From the NCBI GenBank assembly GCA_964654855.1, contig CAZZJS010000001.1:124001-188000 (forward strand): 64,000 nucleotides of DNA, in the 5' to 3' direction. Source of the DNA: JALZUV01 sp964654855 (lineage in GTDB: Bacteria > Pseudomonadota > Alphaproteobacteria > Rickettsiales > JALZUV01). Under the pieces are notes generated by a model. The model saw only the letters and a list, made by a program, of their open reading frames with translations, was not told where the DNA came from and did no database searches. Position numbers and translations under genes: made by a program. Shown here piece by piece: positions 15,983 to 24,800 of the stretch; position 1 is the stretch's first letter; the number at the start of each line of letters is the position of its first letter.

Positions 15983-17377
15983 TTATCCTTTCGGGCCGAT
16001 CATCAGTTCAGGCTTTACCCACTCGTCAAACTGCTCTTCGGTGAGGAGCTCTAGGCTTAGGGCCGATGCTTTTAGTGTTGTGCCTTCTTTATGTGCCTTC
16101 TTTGCAATTTTCGTCGCGTTATCATAGCCGATATGTGGGTTAAGGGCGGTGACGAGCATCAAAGACTCATCACGTAATTTTTCGATACGCTCACGGTTTG
16201 CGGTGAGGCCGTCTAGGCAGTTCTTGGTAAAGCTATTACAACCATCGGCGATTAAGCGGATAGATTGCAATAAGTTATAGGCCATAACGGGCTTAAATAC
16301 GTTCAACTCAAAATGTCCGTTAGAACCAGAAACGGTGATGGCCGTATGATTTCCCATCACCTGCGCGGCGACCATGGTGAGTGCCTCGCATTGTGTCGGG
16401 TTCACTTTACCCGGCATGATCGAGCTACCCGGTTCATTTTCAGGCAGTTGCAATTCACCCAAGCCACAACGTGGGCCTGAGCCTAGCATGCGAATGTCAT
16501 GCGCGATTTTCATGAGCGAGCAGGCGATGGTGTTTAACGCGCCTGAAAATTCAACGAATGCGTCATGCGCCGCCAGTGCTTCAAACTTATTCGGTGCTGT
16601 TTTGAACTCAATGCCTGTGACTTTCGCCACCTCTGCGGCAAATGCTTTGCCAAAGCCTTTCGTGCTGTTGATACCTGTACCAACAGCCGTACCGCCTTGC
16701 GCGAGGTTCAGCATACGGGGCAGAGCAGATTCGACACGCTCTAACGCATAATCCATCTGCGCGACATAACCGGAGAATTCCTGTGAGAGGGTAATCGGCG
16801 TCGCATCTTGCAAATGAGTGCGGCCAATTTTGATAATGCCTTCAAATTCATCTACCTTTTTTTGCAGCATATCGCGGATGCTGCTGAGAGCGGGTTTTAA
16901 CTCATGATGAATTTGCTCCACGGCGGCAATATGCATGGCGGTGGGGAAAGTGTCGTTTGAACTTTGCCCCATATTCACATGGTCATTGGGATGAACAGGG
17001 GTTTTGCTGCCAATCTCGCCGCCCATCATCTCAATCGCGCGGTTAGCGATAACTTCGTTACTATTCATATTCGTTTGCGTGCCTGAACCCGTCTGCCAAA
17101 CGACGAGTGGAAAATTATCGTCCAGCTTGCCATCAGCCACTTCCTTCGCCGCTGCGACGATATTCTCGCCAATCTTTTTATCTAGCCCCGCAATATCCAT
17201 ATTCACCGAGGCCGCGGCACCTTTAAGGATACCTAGTGCTCGTACGAGCGGCTTAGGCATAGTCTCGATGCCGATTTTGAAATTCATCAAACTACGCTGC
17301 GTTTGCGCGCCCCAATATTTCTCTGTGGGAACTTCTAAGGGGCCAAAGCTGTCAGATTCAGTACGGGTGGTGGTCAT
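15983..17377 (-). CDS. fumC: Class II fumarate hydratase
   Basis: A 464-residue iron-independent fumarase of the TCA cycle that interconverts fumarate and L-malate. It has the family signature GSSIMPGKVNPTQ near residue 318 with the catalytic Ser loop, GRTHLQDATPITL with the active-site His, and SSNDTFPTAMHIAA. The start ATG at 17377 follows an AAAAAGGAAATAA-type ribosome binding site. The closely related aspartase/argininosuccinate families are excluded by the N-terminal TRTESDSFGPLEVP and YWGAQTQRSL, which are fumarase features. It is divergent from the glycosylase gene. Confidence 0.97.
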   Translation of the reverse strand: MTTTRTESDSFGPLEVPTEKYWGAQTQRSLMNFKIGIETMPKPLVRALGILKGAAASVNMDIAGLDKKIGENIVAAAKEVADGKLDDNFPLVVWQTGSGTQTNMNSNEVIANRAIEMMGGEIGSKTPVHPNDHVNMGQSSNDTFPTAMHIAAVEQIHHELKPALSSIRDMLQKKVDEFEGIIKIGRTHLQDATPITLSQEFSGYVAQMDYALERVESALPRMLNLAQGGTAVGTGINSTKGFGKAFAAEVAKVTGIEFKTAPNKFEALAAHDAFVEFSGALNTIACSLMKIAHDIRMLGSGPRCGLGELQLPENEPGSSIMPGKVNPTQCEALTMVAAQVMGNHTAITVSGSNGHFELNVFKPVMAYNLLQSIRLIADGCNSFTKNCLDGLTANRERIEKLRDESLMLVTALNPHIGYDNATKIAKKAHKEGTTLKASALSLELLTEEQFDEWVKPELMIGPKG

Positions 17378-17422
17378 GATTTATTTCCTTTTTAGGGTCT
17401 TTACGCGTAGAACGGTTTAATC

Positions 17423-18055
17423 ATGAGCAAAACACAAAGTCCATCCTATTGGCAACAGGCCATTACCGAACTCTCCGAAAATGATCCAGTGATGGCGAAA
17501 ATCATCGGACATTATCCGGGGGAGGCGATTGAAAGCCGTAAAGATGCATTTTTAACCCTTATGCGCTCGATTACAGGGCAGCAGATATCGACCAAAGCCT
17601 CGGCAGCGATCTGGGGGCGGTTGGAGGTTCTTTGTAATGGCTCCTTAGTGCCGGATGTGGTGAGGCAGTTAAAAGAAGAAGAGCTGCGTGCTGTAGGCTA
17701 TTCGCGCATGAAGGTGAGCTATCTACACTCGCTCGCCGAATTTTTCCAAAATCGTCCCAAACCTGAGCTGGATTGGGTGGAGATGAGCGATGATGAGGTG
17801 ATTAAAGATGTCACCCAAATTAAAGGCATCGGTGTGTGGACGGCAGAAATGTTCTTGATGTTCCATTTGCTGCGGCCAAATGTGCTGCCACTGAGTGATA
17901 TTGGTCTTGTTAACGGAATTGCTAAATTTTATAATAAAGGCAATAGGTTATCGCCTAAAGAAATGACCGAATTAGCCGAAAAATGGCAACCATGGCGCTC
18001 CGCTGCCACATGGTATCTATGGCGCAGCTATGATGATGAAGCGGTTGCTTATTGA
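17423..18055 (+). CDS. DNA-3-methyladenine glycosylase II (AlkA-type HhH-GPD)
   Basis: A 210-residue base-excision repair glycosylase that removes alkylated purines. It has the HhH-GPD layout: LMRSITGQQISTKAS, the helix-hairpin-helix KGIGVWTAEMFLMF, and the catalytic Asp in LPLSDIGLVNGI near residue 159. WRSAATWYLWR at the end is typical of short bacterial AlkA-like enzymes. It lacks the N-terminal domain of E. coli AlkA. It starts 45 bases from the divergent fumC start, so both promoters lie in a very short region. Confidence 0.92.
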   Translation: MSKTQSPSYWQQAITELSENDPVMAKIIGHYPGEAIESRKDAFLTLMRSITGQQISTKASAAIWGRLEVLCNGSLVPDVVRQLKEEELRAVGYSRMKVSYLHSLAEFFQNRPKPELDWVEMSDDEVIKDVTQIKGIGVWTAEMFLMFHLLRPNVLPLSDIGLVNGIAKFYNKGNRLSPKEMTELAEKWQPWRSAATWYLWRSYDDEAVAY

Positions 18056-18092
18056 GGTAATCTGCGCTTTTGAAAGCCGCACTTACGCCAGA

Positions 18093-18132
18093 CTGTCATA
18101 AATCCTTCATATAACTGTCAAAAGACGGTCAC
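18093..18132 (+). promoter_or_regulatory. Tandem Pho box (predicted PhoB site), four 7-bp repeats
   Basis: Four heptamers spaced exactly 11 bases apart: CTGTCAT (18093), CCTTCAT (18104), CTGTCAA (18115) and CGGTCAC (18126), separated by AT-rich 4-base spacers. This is the known PhoB layout of CTGTCAT direct repeats and amounts to two Pho boxes. A CATAAT -10 element lies at 18143-18148, 10 bases after the last repeat, where PhoB-activated promoters have the Pho box in place of a -35. The start codon of the downstream orphan is at 18175. Confidence 0.8.
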
Positions 18133-18174
18133 ATTTTTCTCTCATAATAAATGGAGATAAAAAAGGAGACCGCC

Positions 18175-19509
18175 ATGTCAACTGGCACAAACGAAGAAGA
18201 ATATAAAAAGAAGCAGTATAACACGAATTATGACGTGGCCTATCAGGCAACGGAAGATGAATATGGCCTTGGTTCGGTTGCTGCAGTTGGTGCGGCTGGT
18301 TACGGAATCAAGAAAACAGGTGAAGCTGCAATAAAATATGGCCCTAGTGCCGTAAAATCTACGGTAAGTGGGGTAAAGGGTTTAGGAAACGCTGCGGTAA
18401 ATGGCGTTAAGACGATTGATAAAGGGGTGGGTTCCCTTATTGGTAAGGGAGCTGGTACTGCGGCTATTGCGAATGGTACTAAAGGTCTGGGAATTCTTGG
18501 GCGTAGAGTGCCTATAATTACTGCAGCGTTAGAAGCTCCAGCTTTTGCTAACGGCGTTTCTAAAATGGCTAAAGGCGAAAAAGGTGGCGCGCGTCAAGCT
18601 ACTAAAGCAGTGACTCGATTAAGTGGTGCGCTTGGAGGAATGTGGGTTGGTTTTTTGGCAGGTAGCGCCGTTCCTGGTCCTGGTAATGTCATAGGTGCGA
18701 TTGGGGGTGCTGTTGCTGGTTATTATGGCACGAAAGCAGGTGATAAGGTTGTCGATCTTGTCACGGGCGAGAATGACCAAGAAGCTCAATTACGTTTTGA
18801 TAAAGAAACGCGCGGAGAACTTGCGGATAAAATGAGTCAAGATTTTGCAAGCATAACGGCTGATATGGAAGCGGTGCACGCATTGCCTGATGGCCCAGCT
18901 AAAGCGCAAGAACTTAAAAGATTAAACCAGCATGCACAGCAAAATATGAGTGCTCAACTAGATTCCCTAGAAGCTAGACGAGATTTAGGTGATATCTCTT
19001 CAGCCGAGTTTGTAGCTGCGCAGTCGCAGTTGGGCGAACAGTGGGAACAGGTAGATCCTGTAATTGTTGCAGCAAATCAGGCGAAAGCTAAAGAAGCAGA
19101 AGAGAAAGCAGCGCAAAAGCAAGCGCATGAGCAAATGATGGCAGGCCGTGAGAATCTTTATGCTTCGGTTCAGGATGATCTTCAAGGTAAAGGCACAAAA
19201 GGAGATGGTAAAGTAAGCGCTGGCGAGCAAAAGGTATTTGACCAAATATTAGCGAATAACGCCAATACAGTTGGTAATAACAATGTTAAAGACAACCTTA
19301 TTCAGGGTATCCAAACTGGCGATATTGCACCTGATGGTAAAGGTAATATCATCATTAAAGGTAATACTGAGGGCGTTGATAATGTAACCCTCGCACAAAA
19401 TCAGTTTGAAGGCATTATTGGTGATTTGAGCATAGCGCTTGAAGGTAAAGGTGGAATTGATCACGTGACGCAAAGCAATGAGCGTGTGGGAGAAGCGAGA
19501 GCGGTTTAA
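18175..19509 (+). CDS. Orphan protein with Gly-rich hydrophobic segments, predicted PhoB-regulated
   Basis: A 444-residue protein of unknown family. The start is taken at ATG 18175, which follows an ideal AAGGAGA site 5 bases upstream; the in-frame ATG at 18151 would lie over that site. The first ~50 residues are polar. Residues ~50-210 are Gly/Ala/Val-rich with glycine-zipper-like hydrophobic stretches (GGMWVGFLAG, GAIGGAVAGYYGTKAG), suggesting membrane insertion. From ~215 on it is charged and coiled-coil-like, rich in Gln and Lys. A weak EF-hand-like GKGDGKVSAGE lies near 350. There is no signal peptide. A tandem Pho box stands just upstream, so phosphate starvation probably induces it. 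A terminator follows. Confidence 0.7.
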   Translation: MSTGTNEEEYKKKQYNTNYDVAYQATEDEYGLGSVAAVGAAGYGIKKTGEAAIKYGPSAVKSTVSGVKGLGNAAVNGVKTIDKGVGSLIGKGAGTAAIANGTKGLGILGRRVPIITAALEAPAFANGVSKMAKGEKGGARQATKAVTRLSGALGGMWVGFLAGSAVPGPGNVIGAIGGAVAGYYGTKAGDKVVDLVTGENDQEAQLRFDKETRGELADKMSQDFASITADMEAVHALPDGPAKAQELKRLNQHAQQNMSAQLDSLEARRDLGDISSAEFVAAQSQLGEQWEQVDPVIVAANQAKAKEAEEKAAQKQAHEQMMAGRENLYASVQDDLQGKGTKGDGKVSAGEQKVFDQILANNANTVGNNNVKDNLIQGIQTGDIAPDGKGNIIIKGNTEGVDNVTLAQNQFEGIIGDLSIALEGKGGIDHVTQSNERVGEARAV

Positions 19510-19543
19510 TAACCCCACAAACTTTGTTTAAATAGAAACATAC

Positions 19544-19583
19544 ACGGCTCGGTAAAATTTTTACTGAGCCGTTTTAGTTTTCT
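19544..19583 (+). terminator. Rho-independent terminator after the Pho-box gene
   Basis: A hairpin with ACGGCTCGGTAAAA (from 19544) pairing with TTTTACTGAGCCGT (to 19572), one mismatch, followed by a T-rich tract. It lies 35 bases after the stop codon and ahead of purB. Confidence 0.8.
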
Positions 19584-19617
19584 TGCCTCAAACATCATCT
19601 AGCGCTATACCCCGCGC

Positions 19618-20928
19618 ATGATTCCTAGATACTCACACCCCGACATGGTGGCGATTTGGTCGCCTGAAGTTAAATTTAAAATTTGGTTCGATATTGAGGC
19701 CCATGCATGCTCTGCTATGGCTGAGATTGGCACTATCCCCAAAGCCTCGGCGGAAGAGATTTGGGCGAATGCACCGGATACTTTCACCGCCAAAGATGTT
19801 GCTCGCGCCGATGAGATTGAAGCGACGACTAAGCACGATGTCATCGCTTTCCTAACGATGGTAGCGGAACATGTGGGTGACGAAGCTCGTTTCCTTCACC
19901 AAGGTATGACCAGCTCCGATTTGCTCGATACTGGCCTTGCGGTACAGCTAACGAAAGCGACGGATCTTCTGCTGGAAGATATGGATAAGCTCCTCGAAGT
20001 GATTAAGCGCCGTGCGTATGAGACGAAAGACGTCCTTAAAATGGGTCGCAGTCACGGTATCCACGCTGAACCAACCACGTTCGGCCTAACACTTGCCACA
20101 TTCTATGCAGAGTTTAAACGTGGTCGTGAGCGCCTAGAAGCGGCGCGTAAAGAGATTGCTACTTGTGCGATTTCTGGTGCGGTGGGCACCTTTGCCAATA
20201 TTGATCCGAAAGTGGAGGAATATGTGGCAGAAAAAATGGGTTTGGAAGTGGAACCTGTTTCCACGCAAGTCATCCCGCGTGATCGTCATGCGGCCTATTT
20301 TGCTGCTCTTGGTGTGATTGCTAGCTCGATTGAACGTTTGGCTGTCGAAGTGCGCCATATGCAGCGTACCGAAGTGCTGGAATGTGAAGAGTTCTTTTCT
20401 AAGGGGCAAAAAGGTAGCTCGGCTATGCCACATAAACGCAATCCGATTCTTTCTGAGAATTTGACCGGTCTTGCGCGCCTTGTGCGTATGGCTGTGACAC
20501 CAGCGATGGAAAATGTGGCATTGTGGCATGAGCGTGATATTTCGCATAGTTCGGTTGAGCGGATGATTGGTCCTGATACGACGGTCACGCTTGATTTTGC
20601 ACTGCGTCGTTTGACGAAAATGATGGATAATTTAGTTGTTTATCCCGAAAACATGCTGGCAAACCTCAATAAATTGGGTGGCTTATCATTCTCGCAACGT
20701 GTGTTGCTTGCATTAACGCAAAAAGGCGTCAGCCGTGAAGATTCCTATAAGCTAGTTCAGCGTAATGCGATGAAGGTATGGGAGGAAGGAAAAGACTTTC
20801 TTACCGAGTTAAAAAATGATAATGAAGTGACTGAAAAAATGACAGATGCGGAGTTAACCGCGCTGTTTGATATGGGAGTACATACAAGACATGTTGAAAC
20901 AATCTTTAATCGCGTTTTTAGCGACTAG
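19618..20928 (+). CDS. purB: Adenylosuccinate lyase
   Basis: A 436-residue enzyme of the fumarase/aspartase superfamily that acts twice in purine synthesis (SAICAR to AICAR, and adenylosuccinate to AMP), releasing fumarate. The signature SSAMPHKRNPILSENL near residue 267 holds the catalytic Ser loop, TSSDLLDTGLA and GRSHGIHAEPTTFG carry substrate- and catalytic-base regions. Length and N-terminus MIPRYSHPDMVAIWSPE are typical of the short bacterial type. Its 3' end overlaps the following outer-membrane gene by 38 bases. Confidence 0.97.
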   Translation: MIPRYSHPDMVAIWSPEVKFKIWFDIEAHACSAMAEIGTIPKASAEEIWANAPDTFTAKDVARADEIEATTKHDVIAFLTMVAEHVGDEARFLHQGMTSSDLLDTGLAVQLTKATDLLLEDMDKLLEVIKRRAYETKDVLKMGRSHGIHAEPTTFGLTLATFYAEFKRGRERLEAARKEIATCAISGAVGTFANIDPKVEEYVAEKMGLEVEPVSTQVIPRDRHAAYFAALGVIASSIERLAVEVRHMQRTEVLECEEFFSKGQKGSSAMPHKRNPILSENLTGLARLVRMAVTPAMENVALWHERDISHSSVERMIGPDTTVTLDFALRRLTKMMDNLVVYPENMLANLNKLGGLSFSQRVLLALTQKGVSREDSYKLVQRNAMKVWEEGKDFLTELKNDNEVTEKMTDAELTALFDMGVHTRHVETIFNRVFSD

Positions 20929-21613
20929 CGCAATTAGTACTGCTGCAATTGCAGCCGATGCAGTTCCATCTTTGACTGGTTTTAAAGGCGAGTTAACAGC
21001 GGGCATCGCTTTGCAATCTGGTAATACAGATTCAACGGAATATCACCTTGGTGCAAAAGGTGAGCAAGAGCTAAATGACTGGCGCCATCACTTTGAGGCC
21101 GCTGCTTATAACAGTAAGCGTAACGGTGTTCGTAACGATGAAGAATATCGTCTAGGCTTCGGTTCGGACTGGAAAATTAACGAGCGTGATTATCTCTATG
21201 GTCAAATTGGTTATGTGAATGATCGTTTCGCAGGTTTTAACTACCGTATCTCTGAGTCTATCGGTGTAGGTCGTCGTTGGATTGATGATGGAATTTACCT
21301 GCTCGATACACGTATTGGACCGGGTTTCCGTCACACGAAATTTACGTCAGGCGATAAAGAAGATAGCTGGGTTATCCTTGGTGGTTTGCTTGCAGGTTGG
21401 AAAATTAACGAGAATGTTGAGTTAGGTGAAGATGCAACGGTTGAATATTCTCCTGATGGCACGATCTTCAACTCATCTACGTTCCTAAAAAGCAAACTTT
21501 CTGAAGCGCTTGCTTTCAAGGCCGGCTTTGATGTTGAGCATAGAACCGAAGTTCTCAGTGGTACGGAAAAAACCGATACACGTACTACAGCAGGTATCGT
21601 TTACGGTTTCTAA
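20891..21613 (+). CDS. DUF481 (YdiY-like) outer-membrane beta-barrel protein
   Basis: A 240-residue secreted protein with a Sec signal peptide (MLKQSLIAFLATSAISTAAIAA, cleavage after AIA or nearby). Amphipathic beta-strands of the DUF481 family follow: FKGELTAGIALQSGNTDS, then alternating DWRHHFEAAAYNSK-type strands, ending in ...RTTAGIVYGF, a typical barrel terminus with a C-terminal Phe. DUF481 proteins are outer-membrane barrels of unclear role. The start is set at ATG 20891 because the signal peptide begins there. This makes it overlap purB by 38 bases in another frame, so no promoter of its own is needed. A strong terminator follows. Confidence 0.85.
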   Translation: MLKQSLIAFLATSAISTAAIAADAVPSLTGFKGELTAGIALQSGNTDSTEYHLGAKGEQELNDWRHHFEAAAYNSKRNGVRNDEEYRLGFGSDWKINERDYLYGQIGYVNDRFAGFNYRISESIGVGRRWIDDGIYLLDTRIGPGFRHTKFTSGDKEDSWVILGGLLAGWKINENVELGEDATVEYSPDGTIFNSSTFLKSKLSEALAFKAGFDVEHRTEVLSGTEKTDTRTTAGIVYGF

Positions 21614-21625
21614 TAAGGCCAATTC

Positions 21626-21667
21626 AAAAAGCCCTCGTAAGAATTGCTCTTACGGGGGCTTTTTTTA
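21626..21667 (+). terminator. Rho-independent terminator after the DUF481 gene
   Basis: AAAAAGCCCTCGTAAG pairs with CTTACGGGGGCTTTTTTT around a short loop (AATTGCT); a run of seven T ends the hairpin. It closes the purB-DUF481 unit. Confidence 0.9.
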
Positions 21668-21734
21668 AGGTGACAGGCCGCAAACGGTTTGTTATGTAAC
21701 GCATCCTTGCATCGTAACCGATGCGATGCGCAGT

Positions 21735-21811
21735 GGCGGAGTAGCTCAGTTGGTTAGAGCAGCGGAATCATAATCCGCGTGTCGGGGGTTCGAGTCCCTC
21801 CTCCGCTACCA
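21735..21811 (+). tRNA. tRNA-Met (CAT), elongator type
   Basis: A 77-base cloverleaf with encoded CCA. The acceptor stem GGCGGAG pairs with CTCCGCT, the D arm is AGCTCAGTTGGTTAGAGC, and the anticodon CAT lies at 21769-21771. The T arm has GGGTTCGAGTCCC. A paired 1-72 end and the GGCGGAGTAGCTCAG start fit alphaproteobacterial elongator tRNA-Met, not the initiator. A CAT anticodon could in principle be tRNA-Ile2, but that species usually has a different acceptor stem. Confidence 0.95.
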
Positions 21812-21881
21812 TATTTTCAATGAGATCTGAAACAAGTGAGCATCGCTAGATAGCGATGGAGAAGGATGCGTGTTGACTAGC

Positions 21882-24800
21882 TTATTGACAAGTAAGCACT
21901 CCCCAAGCAAGGGCATTTGGCCCACCTTGACCACTAGAGTTGATCGTCACCCAAGAAGAACCATCCCATTGCTGAAGATCATTCCATTCTGGATTCCAAG
22001 TCGTTGAGAAACTACTGGCCCCAGAGTGATCTCTTTCTGTATATCCATTCTGAACACAAAATTGATCTGCAGTTAATTCGCCTGAAGGAGGGTTGCCACT
22101 GCTATAAGAGTGATAAATTCGTTTTCCATTAACCTCAGGAAGGCTAAATGTTGGCCCACCCACAACACAGTTAATATCTGTATTTATAGGAGCACAGGAG
22201 CTATCGACTGAAAAATCAACTGTGCAGCTGCTAAAGTTAGCTGTTCCAGTTCTAGTAGCTAAGATGTCTGCGAGGCTTAGCGCCCCAGAACTAGAAAGAA
22301 GCGCGATGAAATCAGGATTCGAGTCAAACCCATTACCGCCAGAATCGGTTAGGGTGAAAGTATAGTTTTTCTCTGCAGTAATGGTATACGGGCCTTCACT
22401 AGAAATGTCATTATCATAGCTTGAATCGTAAGATTTGGAGTGGATGGTTGTTGCACCTTGATTAATTTTCCATGAGTATTGATGTGCATCATCATCCATA
22501 TTGTAATGGTCGAAAACATCACATGCGGTGTCTGGTGGTGGGCCGCTGCTACTATCTTTACGCACGCAACGAGAGGCGGTTGAGACCGTTTTTGTTAAGT
22601 CGGTACCCCCGATTAAGAGGCCTGTATTTATGGATTTAGCACTTATTGCGTTTGCCTCTGTTGATGACCAGTAGTCTCTATTTTCCGTAAAGTTTCCAAT
22701 ATCAGCACGATTCGTTATTAGGACCTCTAACTCATTGAATGCTGGTAGGTACCAATCATTTTTCGTGTGATCCGTTAAAGCATTACATACAACGGCTACA
22801 TCTCGAATATGAGAGGAGGGGCTCGCCTCTATGGCGGCAGAATTACCATCCCCATCAATGTCTGAATTGGCACCAACTAAAGCAGGGTTGTTCATATACC
22901 TACCATCGGTAAGAAAAATACTAGGTTGATCTGCAGGCGTCGTATACATACACACATTGCCATCAGGTGAATGGCCAGCGAAAATACTACCATCAGTACA
23001 CACAGCTCCCGAGCTTGGTCGGTCAGTACCACTACAGATAATCTCGCATGTAGTAGTTGGCGGCGCAGTGAAACCAACGTTACAACTCGTCGCAGGGGTA
23101 TAGCCTTCGCCCACATGCACCTCTATAGGAGTTAGCTGATCTACAGAAATCGTTCCAGCCCCTAGAATTCCATTAGCTGGCTCACCCCAGCAATAGGCTT
23201 TATTATCAGCGCCAATAGCGCATGTATGGGGGTACCCGGAGCTAATTTGCGTAAATGTAGCGAGGCTTTCACCTGCATGTACTTCCACTGGTTCCGATTG
23301 ATCGGTTGTTAATCCGTTCCCTAATCTTCCAGAGCCTCCATCACCCCAGCAATAGGCTTTATTATCAGTGCCAATGGCACATGTGTGTGAATCTCCTGCA
23401 CTGATTTGCGTAAATGTAGCGAGGCTTTCACCTGCATGTACTTCCACTGGTTCCGATTGATCGGTTGTTGAGCCGTTCCCTAGTTTTCCAGTGCCGCCAT
23501 CACCCCAGCAATAAGCTTTATTATCAGTACCAATAGCGCATGTGTGTGAATCTTCTGCACTGATTTGCGTAAATGTTCCTGGGCTTTCACCCGCATGTAC
23601 TTCGAGTGGTACCGAGTCACTAAGGCTTGTTGACCCGTTCCCTAGTTTTCCAGAGCCGCCACTTCCCCAGCAATAAGCTTTATCGTCAATGCCAATGGCA
23701 CATGTATGTGATTCTGCTGCACTGATTTGCGTAAATGTTCCTGGGCTTTCACCCCCATGGACTTCTACAGGTTCCGTATGCTCGGCTCCTCCGTCTATAC
23801 CGTTCCCTAGTTTTCCATTGAGCTCGCTTCCCCAGCAATAGGCATTATTATCAGTGCCAATAGCACATGTGTGGAATTGCCCAGAGCTAATTTGCGTAAA
23901 TGTTCCTGGGCTTTCACCTGCATGTACTTCAACAGGCTCTACTTCTTCTGTTATTACTCCATGCCCAAGTTTTCCGGCTGTGCCATCACCCCAGCAATAG
24001 GCTTTATTATCAGTGCCAATGGCACATGTATGTTCTGAATCGGAGCTAATTTGTATAAATTCTCCTGAGCTTTCACCTGCATGTACTTCCACTGGTTCAT
24101 TGGATAAGAGGTGTTCGCCACCTTCTCCTAACTGAGCGTTATTGTTATTTCCCCAACAGTAAGCCTTACCATTGTCTCCAAGCCCACAAGTATGCTCAAC
24201 TCCTGCATCAATTCTAGTGCAATCTGTTGATGTTTCTGGTGGTATAACGGCGGCACATTTGGGGGAATCTGTTACTGTATTTGTGATGGTACATGTGCCT
24301 GCTTGGCAGGCTTTAATTTCATAATCATCACCATTACAGCCGCTATTGCAGGCTGGAGAACAACCTGTGCAAAGTGCTGTTGGTATCGCTAATGTGCTTA
24401 ATTCATGTGTCGCTGAGAAAGACTCAGGTGAGCCAAAAATGAGGTATGATTTACCTGAAGTTAAGCCATTCGGACTGCTTCCAAAAGCACCGATAATTAC
24501 ATCAGCATAGCCATCACCATTCACATCCCTTGCTGAAGAAACTGAGGAGCCAGTTCCGTCACCTGCATCAATACCATTGAGTGTAAAACCATTCGTGCCA
24601 TCAAGACTTGAAAGTTCGAAGCTTGCGCTCCAACCGCTTGCTTTACCAAAAATTATATGTGACTTACCTGAATTCACACCATTTGAATTGCTGCGTGGAG
24701 CACCAATGATGAAATCATCAAAACCATCATTGTTGACATCTCCTGCTGAAGAAATTGTAGCGCCAGAATTATCAGGTGTATTAACACCGTTGAGTATAAA

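Noticed and set aside
21841..21858. Perfect 8-base hairpin CATCGCTA-GA... downstream of tRNA-Met as terminator or attachment site
   Set aside because: No T-tract follows on either strand, and no integrase or direct tRNA-end repeat was seen nearby, so no terminator or island is claimed.
23170..24190. Regularly spaced repeats that look like a CRISPR array
   Set aside because: The units are ~160 bases, lie in one long open frame and encode RCC1 repeats; there are no short identical repeats with unique spacers or cas genes.
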